Origin: Gordionus sp. m RMFG-2023
Taxonomy: Eukaryota; Nematomorpha; Gordioida; Chordodea; Parachordodidae
Direction: 5' to 3'
Assembly: GCF_954871325.1 (NCBI RefSeq)
Contig: NC_088778.1
Coordinates: 31,384,730 to 31,448,729, forward strand
DNA: 64,000 nucleotides
The notes beneath the pieces were generated by a model. That model did no database searches and was not told where the DNA came from. It saw nothing but the letters and a program-made list of their open reading frames with translations. The translations under genes and the position numbers were made by a program. This document shows positions 1 to 10,829 of this stretch, in pieces. Position 1 is the stretch's first letter. The number at the start of each line of letters is the position of its first letter.

Positions 1-782
1 AAAAAAGAGACTAATAAAGAATAAAAATAACTGTTACCTTTTATTTTATTTCATGGAAACATAATACAGATAAAAGTTACACTTATAACCAATTAATATA
101 TAGAATTTTACTGAAAAGATAAAAAAATAAATCGCTAATATTTTAGTTAGAAAAAAAATACAGAGGATTAAATTGGCGACAGGTTCAGTTTCGAAATAAG
201 TAGAAGGTTTAATTGTGTCAAGTTATAATATCGGACTTTCTTGGAATGTTTAAGAAGCATTCGGAAAATCTTTAGAAAATTTTCATGATATTATTTAGAA
301 AAATGATCATTTAAAACTTTATATTAGCAGGAATGAGAAGAGGTCATTTTTGCAACATCTTTTCATACATTTTTGTGGCTTCTTTTCCCTTTAATATTTC
401 GCTATTTTTTCTTATCCTAACCCACGCAAATATTTATCATAATTATAATTAGGTTCATGAAAGAAATACATGCCAGGAATAAACTATAATGATGACCGTT
501 CATTAGTTAAGTTGATTCGATTTATTTTTAAAAAGAAATAAATTTCTATTTATCTTTTTTTTCTAACTAAATTACACACCCAAGATATTATACGATTTTT
601 TTTCTAAAAGAAAATCAAAAAATAAAAAATTTTTTACCACCTCTTTCTGTTTATTTACATTATAAAATGTTTTAAAAAAAATATTTAAAAATAAATAATT
701 ATATATAAGAAATATATTATTTTCAATCATAGAGCGAATTGAAAAATAATTATTTAATTATGTTACCAATAAATGTTATAAA

Positions 783-1013
783 TTAAGAATCGCTTTATTA
801 ACACTAAACTCAAATATAGGAGGTGATGGAATATGACAATACAATAGAGTTAGTTCATCACTATTTCGTGTGAAGGAGCCAAAATCTTATAGATGAAAAT
901 TGCAAGATCATGCCCATATTACCCTTGTTTGGAATTTTTATCAACACGATTGTCAATTGATAAAGTTAATTCGATTGCATGTGAACAAAACTTTGCTGTC
1001 GATAATGGTTTAA
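783..1013 (+). pseudogene. Deletion remnant of the 7TM-like receptor family
   Basis: The first ~190 bases align with the start of genes A and B (residues of the N-terminus and TM1). The sequence then jumps, in the middle of attcgattgcat, straight to the block gtgaacaaaactttgctgtc, which in gene A lies about 950 bases further on (7311). An internal deletion has therefore removed everything from the TM1-TM2 loop through TM3. Homology stops soon after, and in-frame stops are present (for example atagagttag where gene A has atagacttag in another frame). It shares with gene B the extra base in ggaatatgac, so it is closer to B than to A. It cannot make a receptor. Confidence 0.85.
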
Positions 1014-2159
1014 GGTCATTCAAGTTCTAATTAATTTAAAATAAGAAACCATAATAAAAAGCCTGCTGAATTAAGTTATAATGTGAAAAAATTAGCTGAG
1101 TAATTTTATTATACTAAACTAAAGTAAGAGTTTCTATTTATATTATTCATATATTTAATTATTTGTTCTTTTTTTCATTTATACTTTTGAATTCTTTACT
1201 AAGATTTTTATTAATTATAGGATAGGTCCTTGAGATTGTCCTGAATCTGGGAGTATAATTAGAAAGTCTAGAAGTATAGGGGGGGGGGTTAGCTTTTTCC
1301 CAAATTATATAAGAATAAAACTAGCACAGATCAACTTTGGTAAAATGACCTTTTTTTTATGATTGAGCCATAACAATATATTTTTTACTCCGTTTTATAT
1401 TTTCCCTATAAAAGGAACCAAATTTAATGTTTTAATGGATCCTATATTTTATATAATTTAATTAAATATATTCATATAAATTTTACGTTAACTTTGTACA
1501 TTTTGTAATTCTATACTTAATAAAAGTTTTAAAGATAAATTATTTTATAAACCCATTGGTCATAGTCATACTACAAGTAACAATGTCAAAATTACACAAT
1601 TATAAATTCTGGGGTGAGGAAGATAATAAATTCATAAAAAATGGCCTTGGGAAATTTACCATGAATATTGAAGTAGTAACCAGTTCAGTCTACAGCATAA
1701 AATTTACTACTATATTTTAAAGGATTGGCAATACTTTTTTAAACCACACGAAAGACAGATTTATACACATTATAGCATCTCATATAACTCACATTAACAT
1801 TTACATGTGCTCAAAGTATTACATGATGTTGCATTCAACTCAAATCATAAAATGGTGTAGTATATAAATACTAAATATCGATATAAGTTGTCTAGTATTT
1901 ATAAGTGCATAGGAGATCTATTAACAAAAATATAGTATAGTTACTAGAGGTCACGGGGATAAAAGATAAATATAATATTGAAATAATAAAGAGAAATTAA
2001 TAAAATCTAAATGAAAGAAATAATTTAGAAAATGGTTTATTTATTTAAAATTAAAATTTTTTTAACATTTAATATAAGTCAACACAAAATTTATATAAGA
2101 AAAAAAATATATTCCAAATTAAATAATATAAAGGTAAAATATAGTGTAAAATGATAAGA

Positions 2160-3560
2160 ATAAGGAAGAAAAATTAAATCTAGCAAAAGTCTGTGGAAAG
2201 AAGACTGCCATTGTTTGATAATTCACTTTAAGGATAGCTATAGCTAGCCTCTGTTTGACTTGCGGATCGCTAGTATGCTTGCGGATGTGAGATGCTTAAT
2301 TCTTGAAGAAGGATTGCGGAAATTATTGGGATAAAGATATGATTTTATGATATTTCCGAATATTTGAAAATATTATGTTGTTCTTATTGCTCAAATAGGT
2401 TTGAAAATTGATTGGATAAAGATAGATCTATACAAGAGTTTCAAACCAGAAATTTACCCCAGTGTGATTCCATCAGACTGCTTTCAATCGAATCTAAAGT
2501 CTTGGTAGTTTTAATATAGCGGGTATTTGAGCGGATTTCAATGCTCTTCATGCTTTGCACAATCTGAAATGTAAGCTTTGTTTTCCATTGAGTTTATGAG
2601 GATATGCAGCCAGTGCTGAAGTGAGAAAAGATTATTGTACAATTTAGGAGGATTCCTATGGTGTAAGTTAGCACATTTTTAGGTTAATTAGTTGGAATTG
2701 AAGACTTTTGGTAATAATGACTTCCAAAAATTCATGCCCATTTACATGTAAAGAAGTGAAGAGAGATTGAGATCTGTTGGGAGCATGCTAGATATTAGGG
2801 TTTCAACCCAGCATGCTACAACTGGCCTATGTCACTACTTCCGTCTATTGGATTCGAGCGATGGGATATCATAATAGCGTGCCTTCCATACCAGATAGCA
2901 TCATCTAAGAAAAAGTCATTTTGTGAGCTGCGGGACGTGATTGTGGGTTTCGAAAGTAGACTGTTCGAAATAAAAGCAATGAGAGCAAAATCGGTGGGAG
3001 ATCTAATTCCTAAACCACCACTTTTGGTTGGTAGTTCAAGCTGTTTCTTTGAATTTTAGATTCAAAATATTTTGGGTTAGATCTTTTATTTCCTTTTCAT
3101 AAATAGGGATAGAATATTTAAAAATAGACAATGATCGCAGAGCATAAAGTATGCGTGGAATATTAAAGAAGTTTTTAAAGAGGAAGAATGATTTATGCTA
3201 GGGTACAAGGAGGTCACCAAACTTAAGAAAAACATTAAGACAGGAGTGAAAATAGACACTGATTGCCGTGAATAGATCTTCTGAGGAATTTAGATGTGTT
3301 AGCTCTTCCCAGGAGGTTTGAAATTGTTGGAATTTTGATCGGAGGAGTTTACTTGCACAAATTCGGATTTTGTGGGGTTGAGAATGAGATAACAGGGCTT
3401 CCCATTTCCTTGATAAAATGTATGGCCTTATTGGTTTCCAATTGAGGTTCTCTAATGATTCCGTCGTCTTTATACCAGACGAGGATTGAAAGTGAGCATT
3501 AATATACTGGTTTGAATTGTATTATTGATTACAAGACAAAATTAAAGTAATAATTGAATT
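2160..3560 (-). mobile_element. LINE-like RT fragment, catalytic motif to C-terminus (unit 1)
   Basis: Read on the minus strand, this stretch encodes the second half of a reverse-transcriptase protein. A WYKDDG box (the YxDD catalytic motif) lies at about 3460-3477, followed by a GG-x-x-I-RSP-like thumb segment near 3010 and a C-terminal region ending near 2230. It aligns over its whole length with 23620-25090 and with the younger element at 25960-28505. Frames are broken in several places, so it is a dead fragment. The 5' half of the same copy continues at 4613-5335 beyond an interrupting 1-kb block. The family also has a C-terminal zinc-finger and RPD/WD domain, best seen at 60845-61535. 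Confidence 0.75.
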
Positions 3561-3599
3561 TTGGATTTAAATCCTAAAATGAATTACTAAGATATTAAA

Positions 3600-4612
3600 T
3601 TTGTTTTATTCCATTTTATATTTATAATGAGTATTTACGAATGTGAAACTGACGATATAGAACTAAAAGATTTCTTTCTTTCTTTTTTTGTCTGATTCCA
3701 GTTCCAATTAGTTTTTAAAAAAAATTAAATTATTATGTCTATAAGATATTTTTAGCAGAGAATACAACGTCCATATTATGGAAATTTAACTATTTTAGAT
3801 GGAAGATAAAAGATGACCTTTATTTTTTTTTAGCAAATCTCTCACATTCTTTTTTTTTAAAATAGAAGAGTAGTATGTATATTTTATAATACTAAATAAA
3901 ACTGCGCAATTAATGATTGCACTTATAACATAATTTATGTGAAACTGCGATCAATATATTATTTAAATGTTTGTATCGCCGCAGATAAAATATATTTGGG
4001 GACATTTTTCATTTGATGACATGATAATTACACAATTATTAACATTTTTAAAAAAATGGTTAATAAAGTTTAAAAAAACGATAGTAACCATAAAAATGCC
4101 ATGCAAAAAATTCGCCAAAATTTCAAGCTGAAGCAATCTATAAACATTTCTTTATTTAAATTAAAAAATTTTATGATTCTGAAAATTTTAATAGGTTCAT
4201 AATCTTTTTTTTGGAATGCATAAATTTATGGCAAATCATAGAAATAAAGTAGATAAAAATATATGATATAAATTATTTAATAAAAAATTTAAAATATAAA
4301 TGATAAATAGACGTGGACCTTTAATTATTTTTCTTTAAACATTTTTTTTTCTCTTCTCATTCTATTATGTAATTTACAAATTTTTTAAATATCTAAAAAA
4401 ATAAAAATTAATTAATTTACTTACGCAAAATATAGTGTTATGACTGTATTAAAACACGAAATTAAATCCATACATGTATTGTTATTATTTTTATTAATAA
4501 GAATTAAATTATCAATTTACTTTAGTTTTTTTAAAAGTGACCAAAAAATAAATCTTTTAAACTCTAAGGCATATAAATACCTATAATTCCAATTCGGAGA
4601 AAAAAAAACATG
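3600..4612 (+). promoter_or_regulatory. Displaced receptor-gene upstream region with TATA box
   Basis: This block aligns with 25090-25960 plus 28510-28661, and in its right half with the DNA just upstream of the receptor pseudogene (15890-16376). It contains the shared upstream word near 4400 (aatttacttacgcaaa), a TATA-like atataaatac at 4571-4580, and an ATG at 4610-4612. In the pseudogene unit the same TATA-to-ATG block leads directly into the receptor reading frame. Here it instead abuts an antisense reverse-transcriptase fragment. It is therefore an orphaned promoter copy. Whether it is active cannot be seen. Confidence 0.6.
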
Positions 4613-5335
4613 AAGATATAATTTTACCAACTAAGACTCGTAATGCAGAACCTATTGCAATTGGCTGAATATCATAATAGGGTTTTGGAAATGTAATTAG
4701 CCTAGCACACCAAAATGGAATTGGCCGACACTGGCTTCACTTCTTAAAATTTTATTGCAAATGTTAGTAGTTATTTTAGTAAGAATGAGAGGTAAGCATA
4801 TTGAAGGGGAAGTGATGTCTTGGAGTAATCAATACCATGAGATGAAACTCGATGAAAGGAAAGGATGGCCTCTTTCATTTTTTTGTCAGAAATAAATAAA
4901 GAGGCACATATAGAATGAAGTTAAGAAGATATTGGGGTATGATTAGGGTACTTGATATACGTATTCTGGGAAGGTTTGGTAAAGAGTTATGAGTGGATAC
5001 CGATATGAGAGCACCTTTTATGTTAAGATATGGCTTTTAATTCCATCGATTAAATTCTTGTTTTGTTTCTGAAGAGCGTGGGCGTCTTGTTTTCTCAAGA
5101 ATAATGGGCAATGATGGATGCGGCATCCTAAATTTTCTGAGTTAGTCATGGAAAGTTTAGTCAGGCATCCTGAAGGTGCAATATGAATAGAAAAGAAATT
5201 TAAGCCATTCATTCTCATTACTAAAGTTTATTACTGGAAGATAAACAATCAGGGAAAGATTTAACAACTAGTAATCTTGCACCTTTGGGGATCCTTGTAA
5301 TATTAGTTATGTTTTTTTTAAAACTAACCAGCTTC
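4613..5335 (-). mobile_element. LINE-like RT fragment, 5' part (unit 1)
   Basis: The stretch aligns with 27840-28490 of the more complete element and with 28665-29370 and part of 14130-14580. On the minus strand it corresponds to the region upstream of the catalytic YxDD motif (fingers and palm of the reverse transcriptase). The reading frame is broken. Together with 2160-3560 it forms one old, interrupted copy. Confidence 0.65.
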
Positions 5336-5794
5336 AACAAAATAGGGACTAATAAAGAATAGAATTAACTGTTACCTCTAATTTCATTTATTTCATGGAA
5401 ACATAACACAGATAAAAATGCTTATTTTTCTGAAATAACAAATAATATATAGAATTTTACTGAAAAGATAATAAATCGCTAATATATTTAGTTAGAAAAA
5501 AAAAAATCAAAGGATGAGAATTATCGATGTGTTCAGTTACGAAAAAAAATTGTATAAATTAATAATATTGAACTTTCTTGGAATATTAAAAAAAAGTATT
5601 TTGGCACCATGCAATAGGAAAATTTTAGAAAATTTTCATGATATTACTTTAAAAAAAGAGATGAAAAGAGGATTATCCTTTACTTAATTTAATTATTTTT
5701 TGTAAACCCTTTTCACATTTTTGTAGCTTCTTTTCCCTCTAATATTCGTTATTTTTATTTATCCTAATATTTGAAAAATAACAACAAATTAATT

Positions 5795-5840
5795 TACCCA
5801 GGCAGTAAATGTAATTAAGATTGCGAATGAATTACATGCC
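5795..5840 (+). promoter_or_regulatory. Conserved upstream motif of the receptor family
   Basis: The words aaattaatttacccaggca and attaagattgcg recur upstream of gene B (29850-29895), the pseudogene (16104-16140), both displaced promoters (4400, 28523) and, partly, the remnant (418-450). A core like TTTACCCACGCAA is kept while the surrounding AT-rich DNA has drifted. It may be a control element of the family or only slow-decaying duplicated DNA. Confidence 0.4.
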
Positions 5841-6051
5841 AGGAATAAACTTTAATGAAGGTCATCGTTAATTAGTTAAATTGGTTTATTTTTTAAAAAA
5901 AATTAATTATATATTTATTTTTCTTTTTTCTAACTAAATTACATTACCAAAATATTATCCATATATTTTGTTCTAAAAGAAATTCAAAAAAATATATTTC
6001 CGATCTTCTTTTGGTCTATTTACAAAATAAAATATTTTTAAAATAATATTA

Positions 6052-6075
6052 CAAAAAATGTATATATAACCTAAA
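6052..6075 (+). promoter_or_regulatory. Candidate TATA box of gene A
   Basis: The run atgtatatataacc lies about 80 bases before the ATG of gene A. The matching place before gene B reads atgtttatataaca (about 30126-30140). Position and conservation suit a core promoter, but AT-rich DNA gives such words easily. Confidence 0.35.
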
Positions 6076-6140
6076 TGAATCATAATATTTAAGAAATATA
6101 TTACTCGATTGTAATGCGAATCAAAAAATAATTATCTATT

Positions 6141-8132
6141 ATGTCACCAAGAAATGTTTCTAATAAACCGATAATCGCTTTATTAAAAACAAACTCAAAT
6201 ATAGGAGGTGATGGATACGACAATCCAATAGACTTAGTTCATCACTATTTCTTGTATAGGAGCCAAATTCTTATAAATGCATTTTGCAAGGTCATGCCCA
6301 TATTAGCCCTGTTTGGAATTTTCGTCAACACAATTGTCATTGTTTACTTGATAAAGCTGATTCGATTGCATCCTCTAGAATACCAGGTTCGAAATGTAGA
6401 ATATGCCACTGCTCTCATAAGAAATTGGTTGAGATTTCAGTCAAGAAAGATAGTTGGAGCATTAAATAGGCTAACAAAAATATGCGAGCCAAAATATTTT
6501 AGCACATTGAACTATCTTATAAAGATCAAACAAAAGCCTAGAAATTATATAGAAACTCTGGTGGGCGATCAGATTGCTTCCATCTCCGCCCAAAATATGA
6601 ACACTTTTAACTGTTATGGCAATGATAGTAGGAGGCGAATTTGCAAAAGAACAAAAGAGTCGCTATCAAAAATATATAAAGATGAGAGGAAAGAATCATC
6701 ATCCTATATCATTTTAGTTATCTTTTGTGATTCAGTGGAATGCCTGGCTAATAAACCCTTTGAACATGTTAGGAAAATTCTAAGTGTGCGTGAAAAGAAT
6801 AACGATAATCTTTCCTTTTTAATTCAGAATAACAAGATGAAATTTAGGCATATTTACGATAATCTTAGATTTTTCACTACTCCACCTACCTTCGAGTCAA
6901 CACAAATTATCATTCGCCCAAAAAAGGGCACTATTAAAAAATTTAAGCAAACGTTAATAGGTCATACCTTTAGTATAAAAGAGACTAATAGTCTAAACAA
7001 AGTCAGAGAGAGGGAAAACATCGTTTTTAGACCTATGCACATTAGTTATGATGAACATCGTGATATTTCAGCGAATTCAGAGGAAATTAATTTAGAGGCA
7101 GAGGCCTTCATAGAGTTTTTCATTAAGAACTTAAGCTATTCCAAGGCTTTTAAACTATATCTCTCATATGGATGGAACTTCTACATGGCTAAACTTCAGT
7201 TGCCTCTAACATTAATTCTTATAAATTTCAATTTTTTTCTAACCGTCTTATACACGATGAATAGGTTTATATGCACTACCTACGAATTGGAATACGATTA
7301 TTGGTGTAACGTGAACAAAACTTTGCTGTCAATAATGGTTTGCTTCCTATTATCCTTTCTTTTATATTTACCCACCACCTTCAATTACAAAGTAGTGGTA
7401 ATCAGGCTTTCATCTTATTTTCTATTTAAAGATTACCCATTTGATCAAAATACTATTTATCATCTTTTAAGTAATGATAAATTCCCGGTGATTACCTATT
7501 ATTCCTTTAAAAAAAGAAAGCTAGGCTTTGGATCATCTCGCACATCAAAAAAAACATGGTTGATTTATGAGGTGAGCCGAGAATTGGTATGTAAGTTTAT
7601 CGTGTTAGGTATAATGGGTTATCTTATTAATTCGCTAGCTAACGAGATGGCGAGCAAAAGATGGTTGTTTGACAAGAAACGCTGGAACTCGATAGTAAAA
7701 ACTTCTTTTATTATGTTTACTTCTAACATCAAAGTAGAAGGAACCATTGATACTCAGAACGGGATAAATAGTGGTAACCAAAATGAAACTGACGGCGATA
7801 CTAAATGGTCTAAGGTAATGGCTAACCACGACTCTGTAAAGAATATTGTAAATGATAAAACCTCGCAGGAAATACTAAATTGTGATAACTTGTCAAGTAG
7901 ACATTGCTACAACTGGAACAGGAAGTTTTTTCTGACGTTACTCAGGGTTTTTTGGGCGGGAGCTTTAATATTCAATATGCCAATTTCTTTATTGGAAATA
8001 ACGGGCAAATTTTGGCAAAACAGAGTTAGCAATCAAAATGTTGATTTCATAATTTTGAGCCTTCTTATTGCGAATCTACTATCCATTACTTTGACCTTTC
8101 CCGTAACTTTAGCTATAATGATCTTTTCTTAA
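6141..8132 (+). CDS. Divergent 7TM-like membrane protein, gene A (663 aa)
   Basis: A single open reading frame without introns. The start ATG aligns with the ATG of the pseudogene at 16374 and is followed by an NVS sequon, as expected for an outside N-terminus. TM1 is at about residues 52-73 (GIFVNTIVIVYLI). A hydrophobic segment around FNFFLTVLYTMNRF resembles receptor TM3, with NRF where DRY would be. TM4 ends LLYLPTTFNY, TM6 contains FNMPISLL, and the protein ends inside TM7 (LTFPVTLAIMIFS) with no tail. Loops are very long between TM1-TM2 and TM2-TM3. Relative to gene B it lacks about 10 residues in the first loop and 13 residues that form most of TM2, so it may have only six spans. An AATAAA at 8141 follows the stop closely. 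No stop interrupts 2 kb although neighbouring copies are wrecked. Receptor function is inferred from pattern only; the family is not recognised. Confidence 0.75.
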   Translation: MSPRNVSNKPIIALLKTNSNIGGDGYDNPIDLVHHYFLYRSQILINAFCKVMPILALFGIFVNTIVIVYLIKLIRLHPLEYQVRNVEYATALIRNWLRFQSRKIVGALNRLTKICEPKYFSTLNYLIKIKQKPRNYIETLVGDQIASISAQNMNTFNCYGNDSRRRICKRTKESLSKIYKDERKESSSYIILVIFCDSVECLANKPFEHVRKILSVREKNNDNLSFLIQNNKMKFRHIYDNLRFFTTPPTFESTQIIIRPKKGTIKKFKQTLIGHTFSIKETNSLNKVRERENIVFRPMHISYDEHRDISANSEEINLEAEAFIEFFIKNLSYSKAFKLYLSYGWNFYMAKLQLPLTLILINFNFFLTVLYTMNRFICTTYELEYDYWCNVNKTLLSIMVCFLLSFLLYLPTTFNYKVVVIRLSSYFLFKDYPFDQNTIYHLLSNDKFPVITYYSFKKRKLGFGSSRTSKKTWLIYEVSRELVCKFIVLGIMGYLINSLANEMASKRWLFDKKRWNSIVKTSFIMFTSNIKVEGTIDTQNGINSGNQNETDGDTKWSKVMANHDSVKNIVNDKTSQEILNCDNLSSRHCYNWNRKFFLTLLRVFWAGALIFNMPISLLEITGKFWQNRVSNQNVDFIILSLLIANLLSITLTFPVTLAIMIFS

Positions 8133-8690
8133 TACATTTCAATAAAAAAAAAGAACAGAAATAATATTCAATTCTAAATCTATCAAGAAATTTGGAACAA
8201 GATTTTTTCGCATTTGGAGAAATAATAAACAAAATGTCCGAAATGCTTTAAAAATGATTACCATTTATGACATTACACTTATTAAATAAAGTGTGTAAAT
8301 TGTCAAATAAATTATATATCCGTCGCTAATTTTTTAAAAATTAAATTAGTATTACTTACTATCTGTTAATCCCTTCTTAGTTATAAATTCTTACGAATTC
8401 ATTATTGGATTTCTAAAAAAAAGATGGTTAAGAGACTTAATAAAATTTTAGAGTAGTCTTGAAAATTCGCTGGAAGTTAAAGTAACGCCAATGAAAGTAA
8501 TGTAATGTCACGTTACTTTTTTTTGAGGAAAGACAGAGCTCTTCGTTATTTTATTCTTTCAAAAGTAAAGAACGCAAAAACATTTTTTTCAAAAAATTTT
8601 ATAAATATTTTAAACTCAGTCTTAACTTCGGAACCAAACAACCAAAATTTGGTTTAATGTTAAACGGTGCCAAGTTAGCAAGATGTAACA
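8133..8690. other. 3' flank of gene A
   Basis: No coding signal is seen. The stretch aligns loosely with 32265-32735 after gene B, including a shared tactttttttgaggaaag-like word, so it is duplicated flank. Confidence 0.6.
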
Positions 8691-8779
8691 ATATGTTAAA
8701 CAAAGGTCAGTGTTATTTAAAATGCAATAATATATTAACCGATGGAATCAATCGTTTTTTCGGATCAACTATATAATAG

Positions 8780-8905
8780 ATCCCGTGGTACACAACAACC
8801 TAGTTAGCTCCAGAAAAAAACCCCAATACTTACTGGATCCGAACCCCGATCTACTTGATGAGTAAACGCATTCACCGGCTGTTTGGGGCGTGGAAGGCTA
8901 ACCGG
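8780..8905 (-). mobile_element. tRNA-derived SINE copy 1
   Basis: On the minus strand a B-box-like GGGTTCGGATCC is followed by CAGTAAGTA, a T-run and CTGGAGCTAAC. The same order (B box, GTAAGT, T-run, CTGAAGCCAA) occurs in the copy at 55370-55510. The stretch is absent from the matching place after gene B, so it inserted after the two units separated. No folded tRNA is preserved. Confidence 0.55.
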
Positions 8906-9329
8906 GAAAGTATTGGAAAAAAATTAATATATTTCTTACATTTTTGATAGGAGATTACACCATAATAATGGCAAATAAAGGATTATTCTAAATTTTATTT
9001 TAACATTTTTAATTTGTGTTATGGAAGAATACAACACTGAGGCCGTGTCATTAGGCTGACTTATTACTAAATAGCTGCTTATTTAGGTATAGACTAATAG
9101 CCAAAAAAGCAAAAGAAAAAGTAACATGAATTAGATCGGACTTGACCAAGTTATCCGTTAATATACACTTAAATATAAATGAGATTGCAGTTTAATAAAT
9201 TTCGGTCGTGTTTAGCAAGTGGACTGACGTCATATAACATTACCCCAAAATAAAATGTAAATATTTAAACAAATTAAGAAACAAAAATGAAAACAGGAAA
9301 CTAAGATAGTTGCCTCAGTAGACTGCTAT

Positions 9330-9760
9330 CTGAGTTAATTGTAGAGTTTAAAAATGGACCTATGATCACCTATTAATTTGAGATATTTTCTTAAAATCTT
9401 TCAAAAAATGATAGCCTAGAGAACCTAGGGGCCCATTGGTAGAAATAACTATTGGGATAAGTGAAGATCTGAAAAGTCGCGATATATCCTAATTTTGGAC
9501 CTATCAGCTGTAATGATCGGATAAATGTTTTTATTTAAAGAAAAGTGGGAGACACAAGTGAAATCCCAAATAAGGTATTTTCCTCTGAATCAAGAAATGT
9601 AAGTAAGCCCATCAGTCATTTTCCATCAGCGAGTGATATGAATGGGTTCCAGGAGAATTAGACAGTTGGCTAACCCTAATTAGCTCAAGATTATAAAGTT
9701 AATAGCTCTGTAGCGAGCGAAGCATTCTATAGAATAAACGGGTTAGAAAATGTAGGACTT
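9330..9760 (-). mobile_element. RT-element C-terminal fragment, second subfamily
   Basis: On the minus strand, pieces read DGLTYIS, FRGKYLIWDFTCVSHFS and LIPIVIST. These match in order the RPDG, LVWDYSCIDPLA and FIPIIST segments of the copy at 60845-61535. The sequence differs enough to be a separate, older subfamily. The paralogous fragment lies at 35610-36000 in unit 4, so this insertion predates the duplication. The frame is broken. Confidence 0.6.
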
Positions 9761-9905
9761 TGGGTATATTTCTTTTTATCTAAAAAAAACGATCATCGAG
9801 ATAAATCTTATTTAGAACATGACAGACACTTAGTTAATAACGCGCTAACAACGGACAGAAATCAATATTCTCAGTTAAACAAAACTTCAATTTTTTTTTT
9901 ATTAT

Positions 9906-10218
9906 CAATGACTTATAATAATACCTAGACTGAAGATGCATTCATAATAATTTTGAAAGCGTCACTGATTGCAAATCAGCTGAACCCGCCATTTTGGTAA
10001 CCCATATAGTTATTATCCTTATGTAAAAAATTACTATTAAATTGATAACTTGCTTCCTTATTATCTCGTCAGGTAATTCTTTAATAAAGTTTGCGTCAGA
10101 CATAGGAATAAATCGGCCTCTGGTTTAAAATTTTTGAAAATGATATGTGTGATTAAAATGGCGTTCCCAGCTGTTTTCATTGATATATAGTCAGTCTAGG
10201 TATTAATATATGTCCTTG
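9906..10218. mobile_element. Foldback MITE, family caatgac...gtcattg
   Basis: The left end reads caatgacttataataatacc and the right end is its inverted form, ending gtctaggtattaatatatgt. Internal arms carry the mirrored phrase aatggcg/cgccatt. A left-truncated copy lies at 36080-36345 in the matching place of unit 4, and a cleaner copy with target duplications is at 37812-38215. The element is short and non-coding. Confidence 0.65.
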
Positions 10219-10829
10219 AGTAAATGATAAATAAATCAAAGGTAAAATATATTTAAATAATAAAATATTTCATTTTATATTTAAAAAAAAATAAGACACT
10301 ATAAAAAAGGCCTGAATTAAGTTATAATGTTAAAAAAATATTATACTAATCTAAGGTAAGGGTTTCTATTTATATTATTTATATATTTTATTATTTGTTC
10401 TGTTATTTATTATTAAGATATCCGCCCAGAACTAACATTATCGAATTATACTAACAAATATAATTATATGTCACAAAATAGGTTGCCAATTATAATCTAT
10501 CACAAGCCAGAAATTAATAACATATTTACTCTGTAACTATGTCCAATGTACTGTTTTTAGCTGAAAATTAAAAATATTTTTAAAAATTATTATTAAATTA
10601 TGCTGAAACCTAAATATTAAGGAAAAGAAGTTAGCTAGATAAAAGGTTGTTCATCACGACTTTTGGTTAATATTTTCAAATCATATAAGCATTTTTATAA
10701 ATTACGGACCTGCCCCGTTAAATAACCGGGTTCTCAAATTTATTTAACCGATTAATGGAGAAAGGGCTAATCTGTGATTTATTTAATTTTAGGAAGGACA
10801 ATATATAAATCATTAGCAAACTATTCATG

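Larger units (their letters stand above)
1..5340 (+). repeat. Segmental duplication unit 1 (left-truncated by the window)
   Basis: The first bases match blocks at 5341, 14590 and 29380, sharing the words ctaataaagaataa and tttcatggaaacataa. The block order is upstream region, receptor-gene remnant (783-1013), a block near 1190-1340 (shared with 12350-12560 and 22440-22650), a block near 1560-2150 (shared with 12680-13130 and 23040-23560), then antisense reverse-transcriptase pieces split by a second copy of receptor-gene upstream DNA. This unit lacks most of the 3' flank found after gene A. I see no other gene in it. Confidence 0.8.
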
